From the NCBI RefSeq assembly GCF_051466335.1, contig NZ_CP195793.1:1240001-1304000 (forward strand): a stretch of DNA of 64,000 nucleotides. Direction: 5' to 3'. Numbering within the stretch: position 1 is the stretch's first letter; the number at the start of each line of letters is the position of its first letter. This stretch comes from Planctomicrobium sp051466335 (GTDB taxonomy: Bacteria > Planctomycetota > Planctomycetia > Planctomycetales > Planctomycetaceae). Shown here piece by piece: positions 32,336 through 41,853 of this stretch. Below the pieces are notes generated by a model that did no database searches, had not been told where the DNA came from, and saw only the letters and a list, made by a program, of their open reading frames with translations. The position numbers and the translations under genes were made by a program.

Positions 32336-35067
32336 TTGCTTCAATGTCACTGGCTCCGAAGCATGACGCTCCGGTCGCTGAGAAATTCGCTTACTTCCTG
32401 TCGCAGCTCCAAGAGGTTCAATCGAGCGGGGATGGATACAAAGCCTGTTGTCCAGCACATCCGGATGACCGGGCATCGCTTTCAGTTCAAATCGGTGAGA
32501 AAGGAATCGTCGCGACCTGCCACGCAGGATGCACATTCCCTCAGATCTGCCACGCTGTGAACGTGACAGCGAGTTGGATGTTTGAGCGGTCCACTTCAGC
32601 CAGCACGAAATCGGCTTCAACAGAGCGTGAAACGGGTTCCTGGATCTACACTGATGAATCAGGCAATCCACTGTTTCGCACTGTGCGAATTGAAGATGGA
32701 ACGGTCGGTGAGAACGGGAAGCCGAAAAAGACATTCCGCCAGCAAGCTGCAGATGGCAAGGGCGGATGGAAAAACTCGGTGAAGAACACTCGAGTTGTTC
32801 CGTATCGACTCGCTCACGTCTTTCTCAATCTGTTCAATGATCCGGTTCTCATTGTCGAGGGCGAAAAGCACTGTGATCGTCTCGCTGAATTGGGATTCAT
32901 CGCCACGTGCAATGCTGGCGGAGCAGCTGCCGGCAACTCAAAAAACAAGTGGCGTCCAGAGCATTCGGAATGCCTGCGAGGTTCTGACGTCATTATCCTT
33001 CCGGATAACGACAAGCCTGGGCGGGAGCATGCTCAGAATGTCGCGAAGTCGCTGGAAGGAATCGCAGCGTCCGTGAAGATCTGCATTCTTCCGGGTCTTC
33101 CTGAAAAGGGTGACGTCATTGACTGGCTTGACACTGGCGGGACGAAAGAAGAATTGCAACGGTTGCTGGATGCAGCGGTTTCGGTCGAGGAAGCGTTTCC
33201 AGAAGAACCATCATCAAGGAAGAGTTCATCGGATGGGCGAACAGAAATTCAGATCACGCCTGATGAACACATCGTGGTTGATGAAACCCTGAACGCATTG
33301 ATGGCTGATGACAACCTCTACAAGAGAAATGGCCAGCTGTTTCACGTCGTCCGGGAGATGGACGATGTTTGCGAGGATGGAATTCGCCGATCAATGGGAA
33401 CGCCACGAATTCACGCTGTCTCTGCAGGGCATCTGCGGGAGCGAATGACGCAGCGTTGCTACTTCTACAAACAAGCTGATGACTCTCGGATTCATTGCTC
33501 GCCACCCGCATCACTGGTGAATGGGATTCATACGCGGGGATTCTGGCCACAGCTGCGGAATCTGGCGGGGGTCACGGAAATTCCCGTTCTCCGGCCCGAT
33601 GGAAGCATTTTGACGACGCCGGGATGGGATGAATCGACGGGGTTGCTTTACGTCCCGAATGGCGAACTTCCTCAGCTGAAAGAGAATCCGACTCACGCGG
33701 ATGCGGTACAGGCCCGGGATCTGCTTCTCGACGTCGTCGCTGATTTCCCGTTTGCGAGTCCTGCCCATCAATCGGCGTGGCTGGCAGGGCTTCTGACTGT
33801 GCTGGCCAGACGGGCGTTTAATGGTCCGGCTCCCATGTTCCTGATCGATGCCAACATTCGCGGTTCCGGAAAATCGTTGCTGACGGACGTGATTTCTCTG
33901 ATCACAACCAGCCGTTCCATGCCGCGATTCAGCAATCCGGAGAGTGAAGAAGAATCCCGTAAACGCATTACGTCGCTGGCTCTCGCTGGTGATCCGCTCA
34001 TTCTGATTGACAACATCAATTCTTCGCTGGGATCAGCCAGTCTGGATGCAGTCCTGACTTCCACCAGCTGGAAAGATCGCCGGCTGGGCGGGAATGAAAT
34101 CGTCGAAATGCCGATGAAGGCCATCTGGTTCGGGACAGGAAACAACGTGATTCTGGCGGGCGATATGTCCCGCCGTATTTGTCACATCCGCCTGGACTCG
34201 CTGGAAGAAAACCCGGAAGAACGATCCGGATTCCGCCACCCGAAACTCTTGGCTCATGTCCGCGAACATCGGATGGAGCTACTGGCGGCGGGGCTCACCC
34301 TGTTACGGGCGTTTATCGTGGCGGGGAGTCCATCTGCAGACCTGAAGCCTTGGGGATCATTCGAAGGCTGGAGTGATCTGATTCGAAATTGCGTCGTCTG
34401 GTGTGGAATGGATGATCCGGGCGGAACTCGAAAGGAACTGGCCGAAGCATCAGATCGGGACGCCGGAGCACTTCGCATGCTGTTCGACGGCTGGGCTGAC
34501 ATTGACCCGAAAGGCGAAGGGCTATCGGCATTGGAAATGACGACGTTGCTCGATTTCTTCAAGCGACGTCGAGACTACGTCAATTCCGGGATGGAGTTCT
34601 CAGCAGCAGACAGGCTGATCGAAAAAGAGCAGCGAGAACTGGAGTCGGTCAAGACGGCACTTTGTGAGCTGTGCGGAGTTCCTGAGCTAACGGCAAAGGA
34701 TGCTCGCAAACTTGGAAACCAATTGCGGCGTTTCAAGGGGCGTGTGATCGGTGATCAACGGCTGGAATGTCGGTCTCACGGCAGGAACAAAGTGAATAAG
34801 TGGCAGGTCAAACAGATTGACGCGGTATGTACGGTCTCTGCGGTATCTGTTCCTTGCCGTCAAAAAATTCTCAAAGAGGGTGAGGAAGAAATCACTGAGA
34901 GCAAAAAAAGAGATACGGGGAATGAAAATAATAAGCGACCGAAAACACATACCGCACATGCCTCACATACCGCGTTTCGGTCGACTGATGATAATTGTCC
35001 GATGTGTGGATTTGATACAGATCAACCTGGGGAACCATGTTTAGGGTGTCGAGAAAACGATAATTAG
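32332..35067 (+). CDS. Primase-helicase replication protein (P4 alpha-like organisation)
   Basis: A 911-residue protein. The N-terminus has a zinc-binding primase motif (CCPAHPDDRASLSV, then CHAGC, about 38-67). A Toprim domain follows (about 172-260: VLIVEGEKHCDRL, IILPDNDKPGREH). The C-terminal half has an ATPase core with Walker A-like DANIRGSGKSLLTD (about 511) and Walker B-like PLILIDNIN (about 557). The last 25 residues hold a second zinc knuckle (CPMCGFDTDQPGEPCLGC). The order primase-Toprim-ATPase fits self-sufficient replication proteins of satellites and prophages. ATG 32332, coupled to the previous gene and with GGGAGA upstream, is preferred over ATG 32305. Confidence 0.85.
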   Translation: MIASMSLAPKHDAPVAEKFAYFLSQLQEVQSSGDGYKACCPAHPDDRASLSVQIGEKGIVATCHAGCTFPQICHAVNVTASWMFERSTSASTKSASTERETGSWIYTDESGNPLFRTVRIEDGTVGENGKPKKTFRQQAADGKGGWKNSVKNTRVVPYRLAHVFLNLFNDPVLIVEGEKHCDRLAELGFIATCNAGGAAAGNSKNKWRPEHSECLRGSDVIILPDNDKPGREHAQNVAKSLEGIAASVKICILPGLPEKGDVIDWLDTGGTKEELQRLLDAAVSVEEAFPEEPSSRKSSSDGRTEIQITPDEHIVVDETLNALMADDNLYKRNGQLFHVVREMDDVCEDGIRRSMGTPRIHAVSAGHLRERMTQRCYFYKQADDSRIHCSPPASLVNGIHTRGFWPQLRNLAGVTEIPVLRPDGSILTTPGWDESTGLLYVPNGELPQLKENPTHADAVQARDLLLDVVADFPFASPAHQSAWLAGLLTVLARRAFNGPAPMFLIDANIRGSGKSLLTDVISLITTSRSMPRFSNPESEEESRKRITSLALAGDPLILIDNINSSLGSASLDAVLTSTSWKDRRLGGNEIVEMPMKAIWFGTGNNVILAGDMSRRICHIRLDSLEENPEERSGFRHPKLLAHVREHRMELLAAGLTLLRAFIVAGSPSADLKPWGSFEGWSDLIRNCVVWCGMDDPGGTRKELAEASDRDAGALRMLFDGWADIDPKGEGLSALEMTTLLDFFKRRRDYVNSGMEFSAADRLIEKEQRELESVKTALCELCGVPELTAKDARKLGNQLRRFKGRVIGDQRLECRSHGRNKVNKWQVKQIDAVCTVSAVSVPCRQKILKEGEEEITESKKRDTGNENNKRPKTHTAHASHTAFRSTDDNCPMCGFDTDQPGEPCLGCRENDN

Positions 35068-35266
35068 CGTTCTGAATGCGTTTCTGAATGGCTGAAGTCT
35101 CGCATGGTACAGGGGATGTTCTGGCAAAATGAACGTCATACGGGGCATCTGGTGCGTTCTTATAGGTTCTCCGGAAGAGTTTGAAATGTTTGCGAGGGGA
35201 TCCTCCGCCCATGCGGTGATAGACACAGTTAGTTCGTTGGTCAAAATCTTTTGTGAAGGAGCGGAA

Positions 35267-35488
35267 ATGATTTCGAAGCGGAAAAAACCACGACAGCGGT
35301 CGAGCCCGCTACGTTGCCCCATGTGTGGGAATTCGCGATTGTCTGTCTCAGAAACGCGAAGCAGGCCGACGCGAATTTGGCGAACTCGCAAATGTCTGGC
35401 GTGCGGTGGAAGTTTCAAAACCTGCGAGGAATTTCGCGAATTCAAACCTGTCGATGGCGATCGACCTACATATAGTGTCCAACACTAG
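35267..35488 (+). CDS. Ogr/Delta-like zinc-finger protein
   Basis: A 73-residue basic protein with CPMCGNSRLSVSETR, then RTRKCLACGGSFKTCEEF. The C-x2-C...C-x2-C spacing followed by F-x-T-x-E is the arrangement of Ogr/Delta late-gene activators of P2 and its satellite P4. AAGGAG just upstream of the ATG defines the start; the longer frame from 35129 is not supported. If the family call is right, it would drive transcription of late genes, its own or a helper's. NrdR-like zinc ribbons look similar, so this is not certain. Confidence 0.6.
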   Translation: MISKRKKPRQRSSPLRCPMCGNSRLSVSETRSRPTRIWRTRKCLACGGSFKTCEEFREFKPVDGDRPTYSVQH

Positions 35489-35579
35489 AATTAGTGTTTG
35501 TTTTGTTTGAGGTGTTATTCTTTGTCGGGTTGACAGGATGTAAAATTCGTGAAGGAATTTAACATTCAGGAGTCAACCG

Positions 35580-36284
35580 ATGTTCGAGATGCAACGGCTC
35601 AGATCACGTATCAAACAGCTAAAGCCGAATTCGAATCTGGATTACATTCGGAAGCAGATCGCCGCCCGGTCCGATTTGAAGGCTGAAGTCAAACAGCTGC
35701 GTGCTGAGTTGGATATGCGAATTGCCAAGATTGAGGCCGGAGAACTTCCCGTCTACGCCAGATGGGAGCTTGAGAATCAGATCAGTTCTCGCATGAATAC
35801 GATCGGCATCGACTACGAACTGAACGCGATTAACACTGCTGTGTTCATGGAAGACGCTCGTCTTCTTTGGAACGAACTTAACTACGCTGTTCGTAAGGCG
35901 AGGGAAGCATACCGAAAGGCCTCTGAAGGACTTCCGGAACTCCGAGGGAGACTTCAGACTCTCATTGCCCGCCATGAACGCTGGTTGGTCTCAGAAAGCA
36001 ACATTCTTCGCAGAGGCCCCTGGATGCCGGAACACGAAAGGCCAGAAGTGCAGGCGAAGCGGGAGAAAACGGCGGCATTTGAAGCCGACAAGAAATCTCT
36101 CGAATCACAGATCGCTTCCACAGAAAAGAACGCCGATCGTCTGGCAGCTGATTGCCGTCAGGCAGAGCGACATCTGGAGGTCTTCCGGCAGTGGGTTTAT
36201 ACGGGGAAGATCCTGCAGCAGGATGATTTCGTGCCGAATCAGGATTCAGCTCTGAATAGCGATCTTTCGGCGTCTTCTGTCTAG
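35580..36284 (+). CDS. Coiled-coil protein of unknown role
   Basis: A 234-residue, almost wholly helical, charged protein with heptad-like segments (IRKQIAARSDLKAEVKQLRA, then KREKTAAFEADKKSLESQIA). AGGAG at about 10 bases before the ATG. It lies between the Ogr-like regulator and the ClpP-like protease, where phages often carry scaffold or head-associated proteins; that role is only suggested by position. Confidence 0.65.
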   Translation: MFEMQRLRSRIKQLKPNSNLDYIRKQIAARSDLKAEVKQLRAELDMRIAKIEAGELPVYARWELENQISSRMNTIGIDYELNAINTAVFMEDARLLWNELNYAVRKAREAYRKASEGLPELRGRLQTLIARHERWLVSESNILRRGPWMPEHERPEVQAKREKTAAFEADKKSLESQIASTEKNADRLAADCRQAERHLEVFRQWVYTGKILQQDDFVPNQDSALNSDLSASSV

Positions 36285-36379
36285 TGGACAGGTCGGACAC
36301 ACTCCGGCAGCGGAATCTCTGTCGGTCGCCAATTCACCATAGCGGGAAATTCTCACTTCCCAGATCGCAGGTCTTATAG

Positions 36380-37288
36380 ATGTCACAGTTTACGAGAGCG
36401 ATGTCACAACTCAGTCCTGAATTACGGCATGAAGTGGAACGCATTACGCGACTCCGAGGTCGGTTTGCTGTCGCTTACCAGATGAAAAGAGAGTTGGCAG
36501 CAATCAGCGGGATTCCGCTCAATGAAACTCGAGAGCAGTTTATCCATCGGAACATGAGCGCTCTCACGACTTCCAAACTCAGAACTCCACCCGGCTCCAT
36601 TCGTCCCGCTCAACTGACCGGCCAGAACCGGAAGTACGAACTCGAGTACGAATCAGCCCAGAAGAACGGCGTGCGGATGCGTTCCACTTTGCTGGAATAC
36701 ATCAATTCCCGCCGAATGACCGACGGGCTTACTGTTGTCACGGAAGAGGAACTCAATCCCGTTCGTCCTGGGCTTCGTTTCAAGATGCAGGGGGAAAGGA
36801 AGGCCGAGATTCTGGTATTCGGCGACATCATCGCTGACAGCACATCATCCGCTACGAACTTCCTGGCTCAGCTTCGACGATTCGATGGAGTGGATGAAGT
36901 CACCGTTCGAATCAACTCAGACGGCGGTGATCCGTATCAGGCCGTCGCGATGTACAACGCATTGCGAGAGTTCCCGGCACAAATTCGAACCGTCAATGAG
37001 GGGACGGCCGCTTCGGCAGCTTCACTGCTGTTTATGGCTGGTGATGTCCGTGTGATGCGACCGGGTTCACAACTGATGATTCACGAACCGGAAGTGGGAA
37101 TAGCCGGTCGGGCTGAACAATTACGGACAGCGGCCGACGCCGTTGAGCAAACCCGCGATTCGGTCGCTGCAATCTATGCGAACCGCAGCGGGAATCACGT
37201 CCAGTCTGTTCTGGAGTGGATGAAAGTAGAAACCTACTTCAATCCGGAAGAAGCCGTTCGTCGAGGATTTGCGACCGCCGCCACGTAA
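36380..37288 (+). CDS. ClpP-like head-maturation protease
   Basis: A 302-residue protein. After a helical N-terminal region (about 1-120) comes a ClpP/crotonase-fold domain: LVFGDIIADSTSSATNFLA, VTVRINSDGGDPYQAVAMYN, the Ser nucleophile in GTAASAASLLFMAG (about residue 210) and the His in QLMIHEP (about 234). This is the pattern of phage prohead proteases of the ClpP family, which process scaffold and capsid. No capsid gene follows, which is unusual; it may act on helper proteins or be a remnant. Confidence 0.8.
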   Translation: MSQFTRAMSQLSPELRHEVERITRLRGRFAVAYQMKRELAAISGIPLNETREQFIHRNMSALTTSKLRTPPGSIRPAQLTGQNRKYELEYESAQKNGVRMRSTLLEYINSRRMTDGLTVVTEEELNPVRPGLRFKMQGERKAEILVFGDIIADSTSSATNFLAQLRRFDGVDEVTVRINSDGGDPYQAVAMYNALREFPAQIRTVNEGTAASAASLLFMAGDVRVMRPGSQLMIHEPEVGIAGRAEQLRTAADAVEQTRDSVAAIYANRSGNHVQSVLEWMKVETYFNPEEAVRRGFATAAT

Positions 37289-37338
37289 TCCGATCTGGAG
37301 ATGACCCCATCTCCTGACTTCAAGAGAGAGAAAATACC

Positions 37339-37869
37339 ATGCTGATCGGTCTCGACCTAGACTCAGCCGTTTATGAACACCCGGAGTTCTTCCGGCATTT
37401 CATTGCCGCGATGACAACCGCCGGCAACCGTTTCATCTGTATTTCCAATCACCTGAAAGGGGAGTGGTATGCAGAGGATGAAGATCGGCTACGGTCGCTG
37501 GGCATCAAGCCAGAACAGATTTCGCCCGAACATCTCAGACGGGATGAGGAATCGGAAGAATCCGCGAACGACTACAAAGCTCGACTCTCCACGATGTGCA
37601 GCTACGTCTTCGATGGTGACGGTGCAGCGTACCAGAAGTTGACGAAGACACCGATTCTGATCATGCCGAAACGGGAGAGTCAGCATCCCGACTTGCTCGC
37701 GATGGGACAAACAATGACCTGCACAGTGAAGGAACTGAACAGTTTGCTTTCTCGCAAATATTCCGTTCTGAAACATGCAGCAAATTTGAGAGGGAAGAAG
37801 CTGCAAATGTCACGTCAGCAGTTCATTCGCTCGGAGCGAAAGCGAATGACCGTCAAAAAGCGAGCGTGA
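37339..37869 (+). CDS. Hypothetical HAD-like protein
   Basis: A 176-residue protein beginning MLIGLDLDSAVY, close to the DxD motif of HAD phosphatases, followed by a helical segment and FICISN, where HAD enzymes carry their Thr/Ser motif. A later KLTKTPILIMPK could be the Lys region. The C-terminus is strongly basic. The second Asp is present (L-D-L-D) but overall similarity is weak, so the assignment is tentative. Confidence 0.5.
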   Translation: MLIGLDLDSAVYEHPEFFRHFIAAMTTAGNRFICISNHLKGEWYAEDEDRLRSLGIKPEQISPEHLRRDEESEESANDYKARLSTMCSYVFDGDGAAYQKLTKTPILIMPKRESQHPDLLAMGQTMTCTVKELNSLLSRKYSVLKHAANLRGKKLQMSRQQFIRSERKRMTVKKRA

Positions 37870-37930
37870 CCAAAATTTTAGTCTGAAATCACCACAAACG
37901 TACTGACTCCAATACCCAAGGAAACGACAA

Positions 37931-38368
37931 ATGGTTACTCACTTCAAAACGACATCTCCCAGCGGCCAGCCATTGCACTGGGATTTGAATTTTACGCTGG
38001 GATCACTCCTCAAGGTTAAGAAGATCACTGGGCTGAATCTTCTCAGCCTGACAGGCACGGACGGGGAGAATCCCATCTTGCGACTTTCCAGCGATCTGCC
38101 GGCCATTCTGGAAGTGCTCCAAGTGTTCATTGCCGACCAGATGCAGGCCCGCAAAATGTCGGAAGAGGATTTCCTGGATTCGCTTCAGGATGGCGAATTC
38201 AAAGATGCGAAGGAAGCACTCTTCGCTGGCCTGATCGGCTTTTACACCGAATCCGGAATGCCGCAAGTCGCGGAAATCATTACCAAAACCCGGGAATCGA
38301 TCGACCAGCTTGCGGCACAGATTCGCGATATGGACCCGAAAGTTCTCTTGCAGGGAAAGTTGGTCTAA
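37931..38368 (+). CDS. Tail-assembly-chaperone-like protein
   Basis: A 145-residue protein. It has an N-terminal beta part (LHWDLNFTLGSLLKVKKITG) and helical remainder (LQVFIADQMQARKMSEEDFL). It lies four bases upstream of the tape-measure gene, exactly where phages keep tail assembly chaperones. The fold pattern and position support this; no frameshift signal for a second product was found. Confidence 0.55.
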   Translation: MVTHFKTTSPSGQPLHWDLNFTLGSLLKVKKITGLNLLSLTGTDGENPILRLSSDLPAILEVLQVFIADQMQARKMSEEDFLDSLQDGEFKDAKEALFAGLIGFYTESGMPQVAEIITKTRESIDQLAAQIRDMDPKVLLQGKLV

Positions 38369-38371
38369 ACG

Positions 38372-40756
38372 ATGTCGATCAACGCTGGTAGGGCGATCAT
38401 TTCGCTGGCACTGGATGATTCTGGGTTCTATCAGGAACTTCAGAAAGTGACCGATAGTTTTCGGCAGAAGATCCAATCCATCGGCATTGCTGCTACCGCC
38501 ACCGGAGCCACCATGACCGCTGCTCTTGTGGGAGCAGTGGTTAAGGCTCAAAACGATGCGGTCAAGCTGCGAGCGTTTGAAGCCGTCTTCCGGGATGCCA
38601 CCAGCGAAGCATCGAAACTGGCCACGACGATCAGCAATGACATCGGTCGATCGATCCAGAGCATTCACAGTTCCATTGCAGTGATCGCTCAAATGGGGCT
38701 GTCGTTTGGGATGGCTCGGGGAGAAGCGGCGGAACTGGGAGCGGATGTCACCCGCATGGGAGCCGATCTGGAAACCCACTTCGGACTCAAGGCCGGGGAC
38801 GGATTGCTCAAAATTCAATCCGCACTGAAAGGAAACCTGTCGGCGCTGGGGGAATTCGGCATCGCGTTGACGGAATCCGCCGTCGCTGCGGAGCTGCAGG
38901 CTCTCGGAATCCACCACGGAATCGAACAGGCGACCGAACTTCAAAAGGCGATGGCCATCGGTTCGCTGCTCTCGAAGCAGTTTGCAGCAGATGGAATTAC
39001 GGGAGCGGCCGCATCCGACAAGTTCGGAGTGTCGCTGGGGAACCTCTCTTCAGCGTTCAGCAGCTTGACGAATTCCATCGGAACAACGCTTCAGCCGATT
39101 TACAACTTCGGAAAGAACATCGCGGCCCACTTCGTCGACGCCATGACGGGAATGGTGAACAGCATCACGCGATTCGCCGAGGAATGCCCGATCGTGGTTC
39201 AGGTTGTGGGAGGAATCGCGGGAGCACTCACTGCAGTGGGAGCGACACTGGCAGCAGCCACCAGTTCGTTCGCGGGATGGATTGCTTCAGCGGCCGTGGG
39301 GAAGGCCATTCAGATGGCATTCGTGGCGGTCCTGCAGCAAATCCCGATCATCGGTCCCATTGTGACCACAGTCGTAGGAGCCCTTTCAACAGCGTTCAAA
39401 ATCTTGCTGGTTGGAGTGGCCGGGGTGACTGCCACAATTGGAATTGCCATTGCGGCGGTCGCTGCCATGGGAGCTGGTCTGTACTACCTGCATCAGAAAA
39501 CGGGAGCACTGCAACCGTTGATGGATGGGCTCTCCGCAACCGGAAGATACTTCGCTTCCGTCTGGAGCGAAGCGGTCCTTCCCGCGTTGCAGGATGTGTA
39601 CCGGTTCATGTCTGGGGCACTCTCAGCGGGACTCTCTGGACTGGGAAGCCTGGCATCGGGCACGTTGTCACTGATCGGCAAAGGAATTCTGGCACTGGAA
39701 CCGATCGTGCGGTCTGTCTCAGAAGTCATGCAAACCGTATTCGTGGCTGCCATCGAAACCATTACGGGAACCGTCGTTCTGTTGTGTGAATCACTCAGTA
39801 CAGCGGTCAAATGGTTCGAGAAGCTGATGGGGATGAAACCACCGGAGGGAGGCACTCCCGGAGGCTCGCCAGCACCAGCGGCAGCAGCATCGTCAGGTTC
39901 CAGCTTCTGGGGGCGTTTTTTCGGTTCATCGGGATCAAGTCACGCTGCAGAACGGGCTATTCCGGCAGAACTCCAGCGGATGGCGGACAATTTCAAAGAG
40001 ACACTGAAAACGCCACAGCAGAAGTTCGAGGAGTTTGTTCAGCAGCTTAACAAGCTGGCGGAAGCGGGAACACTCGATGCGGGACAGGTGGAAGCACTCA
40101 CCCGTATTGCTGCGAAAGATCGGGACACAGCGGTTCGGCTGGCTTACGAACAGTCAGAAGAAGGACAGAAGGCACTGCACATTGCCCAGTTTGGCGAGAG
40201 CCTTCGCCGGGAAACCATGACATTTGAAGAGCAGATCCGGGAGAAAATCGCCCAGATAGGCAAGGGAGTCGCGGCCGGGCTGGATGTGGGACTCGCTGAA
40301 AAGGCCATCGCGATGGAGATGGGCAAGCTGAACGACCACATCAAAAAGCAAATGGACGATGCCCGCAAAGTCACGCTGAACACGATGCAGGAGAAGTTCC
40401 AGACGCGGATGAGCATTTACAACGCGATCGGAACGGAATCCGTCCAGCGAGAATCCGATCAGGCGACGGAATCTTACATCCAGTCGCTGAAAGATGGCGG
40501 GTTCACGAAGGAAGCACAGAGCGAAGAAATCAACTATTACGGTCAGATCATCGCCCGATCACGTGCAATGCTCGATGAAGTCGATCGCGTGCGACACACG
40601 CCGGGCATGATCACACGTTCTGGTCAGGAAGCCATGTTCGGCCTGGGCGGCAACTCCATCGACCAGAAGATCCTGGAGAAAGAAGAAGAGGCAGTCAGAG
40701 AGGCTGCAAGGGGAAATGAACTTCTGGAACGATTGTTGAGAGCGGTTGAGGAGTGA
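38372..40756 (+). CDS. Tail tape-measure protein
   Basis: A 794-residue protein with the features of phage tape measures: an N-terminal helical part (SFRQKIQSIGIAATATGATM), a TMP-type core (ISNDIGRSIQSIHSSIAVIA), several Gly/Ala-rich hydrophobic segments (about 270-370) and charged coiled coils to the end. A Pro/Ala/Ser-rich hinge lies at about 490-520. It is much shorter than tape measures of long-tailed phages, which would imply a short tail if functional. The start directly follows the chaperone-like gene. Confidence 0.8.
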   Translation: MSINAGRAIISLALDDSGFYQELQKVTDSFRQKIQSIGIAATATGATMTAALVGAVVKAQNDAVKLRAFEAVFRDATSEASKLATTISNDIGRSIQSIHSSIAVIAQMGLSFGMARGEAAELGADVTRMGADLETHFGLKAGDGLLKIQSALKGNLSALGEFGIALTESAVAAELQALGIHHGIEQATELQKAMAIGSLLSKQFAADGITGAAASDKFGVSLGNLSSAFSSLTNSIGTTLQPIYNFGKNIAAHFVDAMTGMVNSITRFAEECPIVVQVVGGIAGALTAVGATLAAATSSFAGWIASAAVGKAIQMAFVAVLQQIPIIGPIVTTVVGALSTAFKILLVGVAGVTATIGIAIAAVAAMGAGLYYLHQKTGALQPLMDGLSATGRYFASVWSEAVLPALQDVYRFMSGALSAGLSGLGSLASGTLSLIGKGILALEPIVRSVSEVMQTVFVAAIETITGTVVLLCESLSTAVKWFEKLMGMKPPEGGTPGGSPAPAAAASSGSSFWGRFFGSSGSSHAAERAIPAELQRMADNFKETLKTPQQKFEEFVQQLNKLAEAGTLDAGQVEALTRIAAKDRDTAVRLAYEQSEEGQKALHIAQFGESLRRETMTFEEQIREKIAQIGKGVAAGLDVGLAEKAIAMEMGKLNDHIKKQMDDARKVTLNTMQEKFQTRMSIYNAIGTESVQRESDQATESYIQSLKDGGFTKEAQSEEINYYGQIIARSRAMLDEVDRVRHTPGMITRSGQEAMFGLGGNSIDQKILEKEEEAVREAARGNELLERLLRAVEE

Positions 40757-40936
40757 GGGGGAAGTGGGGCTTTGGTTAAAGGCCAATAAGCCTGATAGTG
40801 TATTGGAACCGAATTAATCAGCTATTCGGGATACGGATACCGTCAAAACTAGCCAATACTGGCCTAAGGAGTCCCATTAATGGGTTGAGTGTAAGTTTGT
40901 GTGGCCGCTCTACCAGGACAGCGGCTCAGAAAAGAT
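40757..40936. other. Convergent gap between tape measure and Fic gene
   Basis: The gap between the convergent genes holds one imperfect inverted repeat (GCCGCT / AGCGGC near 40902-40925) that may end the reverse cassette. No forward terminator with a T run follows the tape-measure stop here; the next one is at 42533. Confidence 0.35.
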
Positions 40937-41587
40937 TTAAGCATTCAACGAAGGCGGATTTCGACAGAGATGAAGTAAAATCAGCTTCGCAAGTGGACCA
41001 TCATTCCCGTTCATTGAACTCGCCATAACTTCACCGTAGGGCTGGTCGGGGCGAGGTGAAATTCGACACTGGAGTGGGACTCCAAAACGAGCAAGTCCCC
41101 ATCTCCATATCAACCTGGAGACATGACCATTTTTATTGACGAATGGGTGTATTCGAATGAATGTGCCTATCGCCACCGCCAATAAAATCGCAACTTGCTT
41201 CGCTCTGTCTACAGGCTCAATTAACCCCCAATGAAGTTCCAATCGCGAGACTTCCTTCTTTAGGTTATTTGAGAGATTCTCCACATCCTTCAACACGTCC
41301 CAATAGAATGACCCAGGAATATTCCCAACTGCAACATCACAGGCTAGGCAAGGAAATTTATCAGAATTTTGCCGGTAGTTCCCGGCGTAATAGTCAACCG
41401 GAGTGCATTTATCAAATAGAATTCTGTGCCATCTCTTAAAGCTGTCGTCATTGACGATACAGTTTTTGGCGCAATTAAGAACGTCAGAATAAACAAGGCG
41501 ATGGGCAGTCTTGTACGACTCCACCATCGCCAATGGTATTTCATCATTCCAAGCGGGACAACTATCAGTCACAGGCCCCAAGTTCAT
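40937..41587 (-). CDS. Fic-domain protein with a degenerate active-site motif
   Basis: A 216-residue Fic/Doc-fold protein. The Fic loop reads HPFVNKNGHVSR (from about residue 147). The catalytic His and the last Arg are kept, but the usual acidic residue at position 5 is Asn, position 6 is Lys and the first Arg is His. Canonical Fic enzymes AMPylate proteins and often act as toxins; here activity may be altered or lost. Start ATG 41587 overlaps the end of the middle gene, so three reverse-strand genes form an operon. This is the last gene of that cassette. Confidence 0.75.
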   Translation of the reverse strand: MNLGPVTDSCPAWNDEIPLAMVESYKTAHRLVYSDVLNCAKNCIVNDDSFKRWHRILFDKCTPVDYYAGNYRQNSDKFPCLACDVAVGNIPGSFYWDVLKDVENLSNNLKKEVSRLELHWGLIEPVDRAKQVAILLAVAIGTFIRIHPFVNKNGHVSRLIWRWGLARFGVPLQCRISPRPDQPYGEVMASSMNGNDGPLAKLILLHLCRNPPSLNA

Positions 41588-41849
41588 CGATTGCAAGCTC
41601 TTCTAATTGATCATCGCTGATTGATTCGTTCAACGGAACGATACTAGATGCTTGAAAATGCCGTGAAGCATCCTCTAAGACGTCGTTAATGTCAATACCT
41701 TCAGCTACAAAAAGAGACTCCAAGTCAGACTTCACTTTTTCTAAGTCAAACCCTTTGACACTGTAACTCCATGTTTGTGAACTCCAAACCGGATTTAGTC
41801 CGAACTCATAGGGGGCGAAGATACGATCGGAGGAGGTTGTAGATGACAT
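41565..41849 (-). CDS. Hypothetical acidic protein, middle gene of the Fic cassette
   Basis: A 94-residue strongly acidic protein (VKSDLESLFVAEGIDINDVLED, split here as GFDLEKVKSDLESLFVAEG then IDINDVLED) ending DQLEELAIDELGACD. Its small size, negative charge and overlap with the Fic start fit an antitoxin-like or chaperone role, but no Fic-inhibitory motif (S/T-x3-E-x-G/N) is evident. ATG 41849 just after the preceding stop is preferred over ATG 41900. Confidence 0.5.
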   Translation of the reverse strand: MSSTTSSDRIFAPYEFGLNPVWSSQTWSYSVKGFDLEKVKSDLESLFVAEGIDINDVLEDASRHFQASSIVPLNESISDDQLEELAIDELGACD

Positions 41850-41853
41850 TTGG

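Noticed and set aside
38003..38944. Reverse frame of 313 residues
   Set aside because: Antisense to the tail-chaperone-like and tape-measure genes, which have coherent protein sequence and coupled starts.
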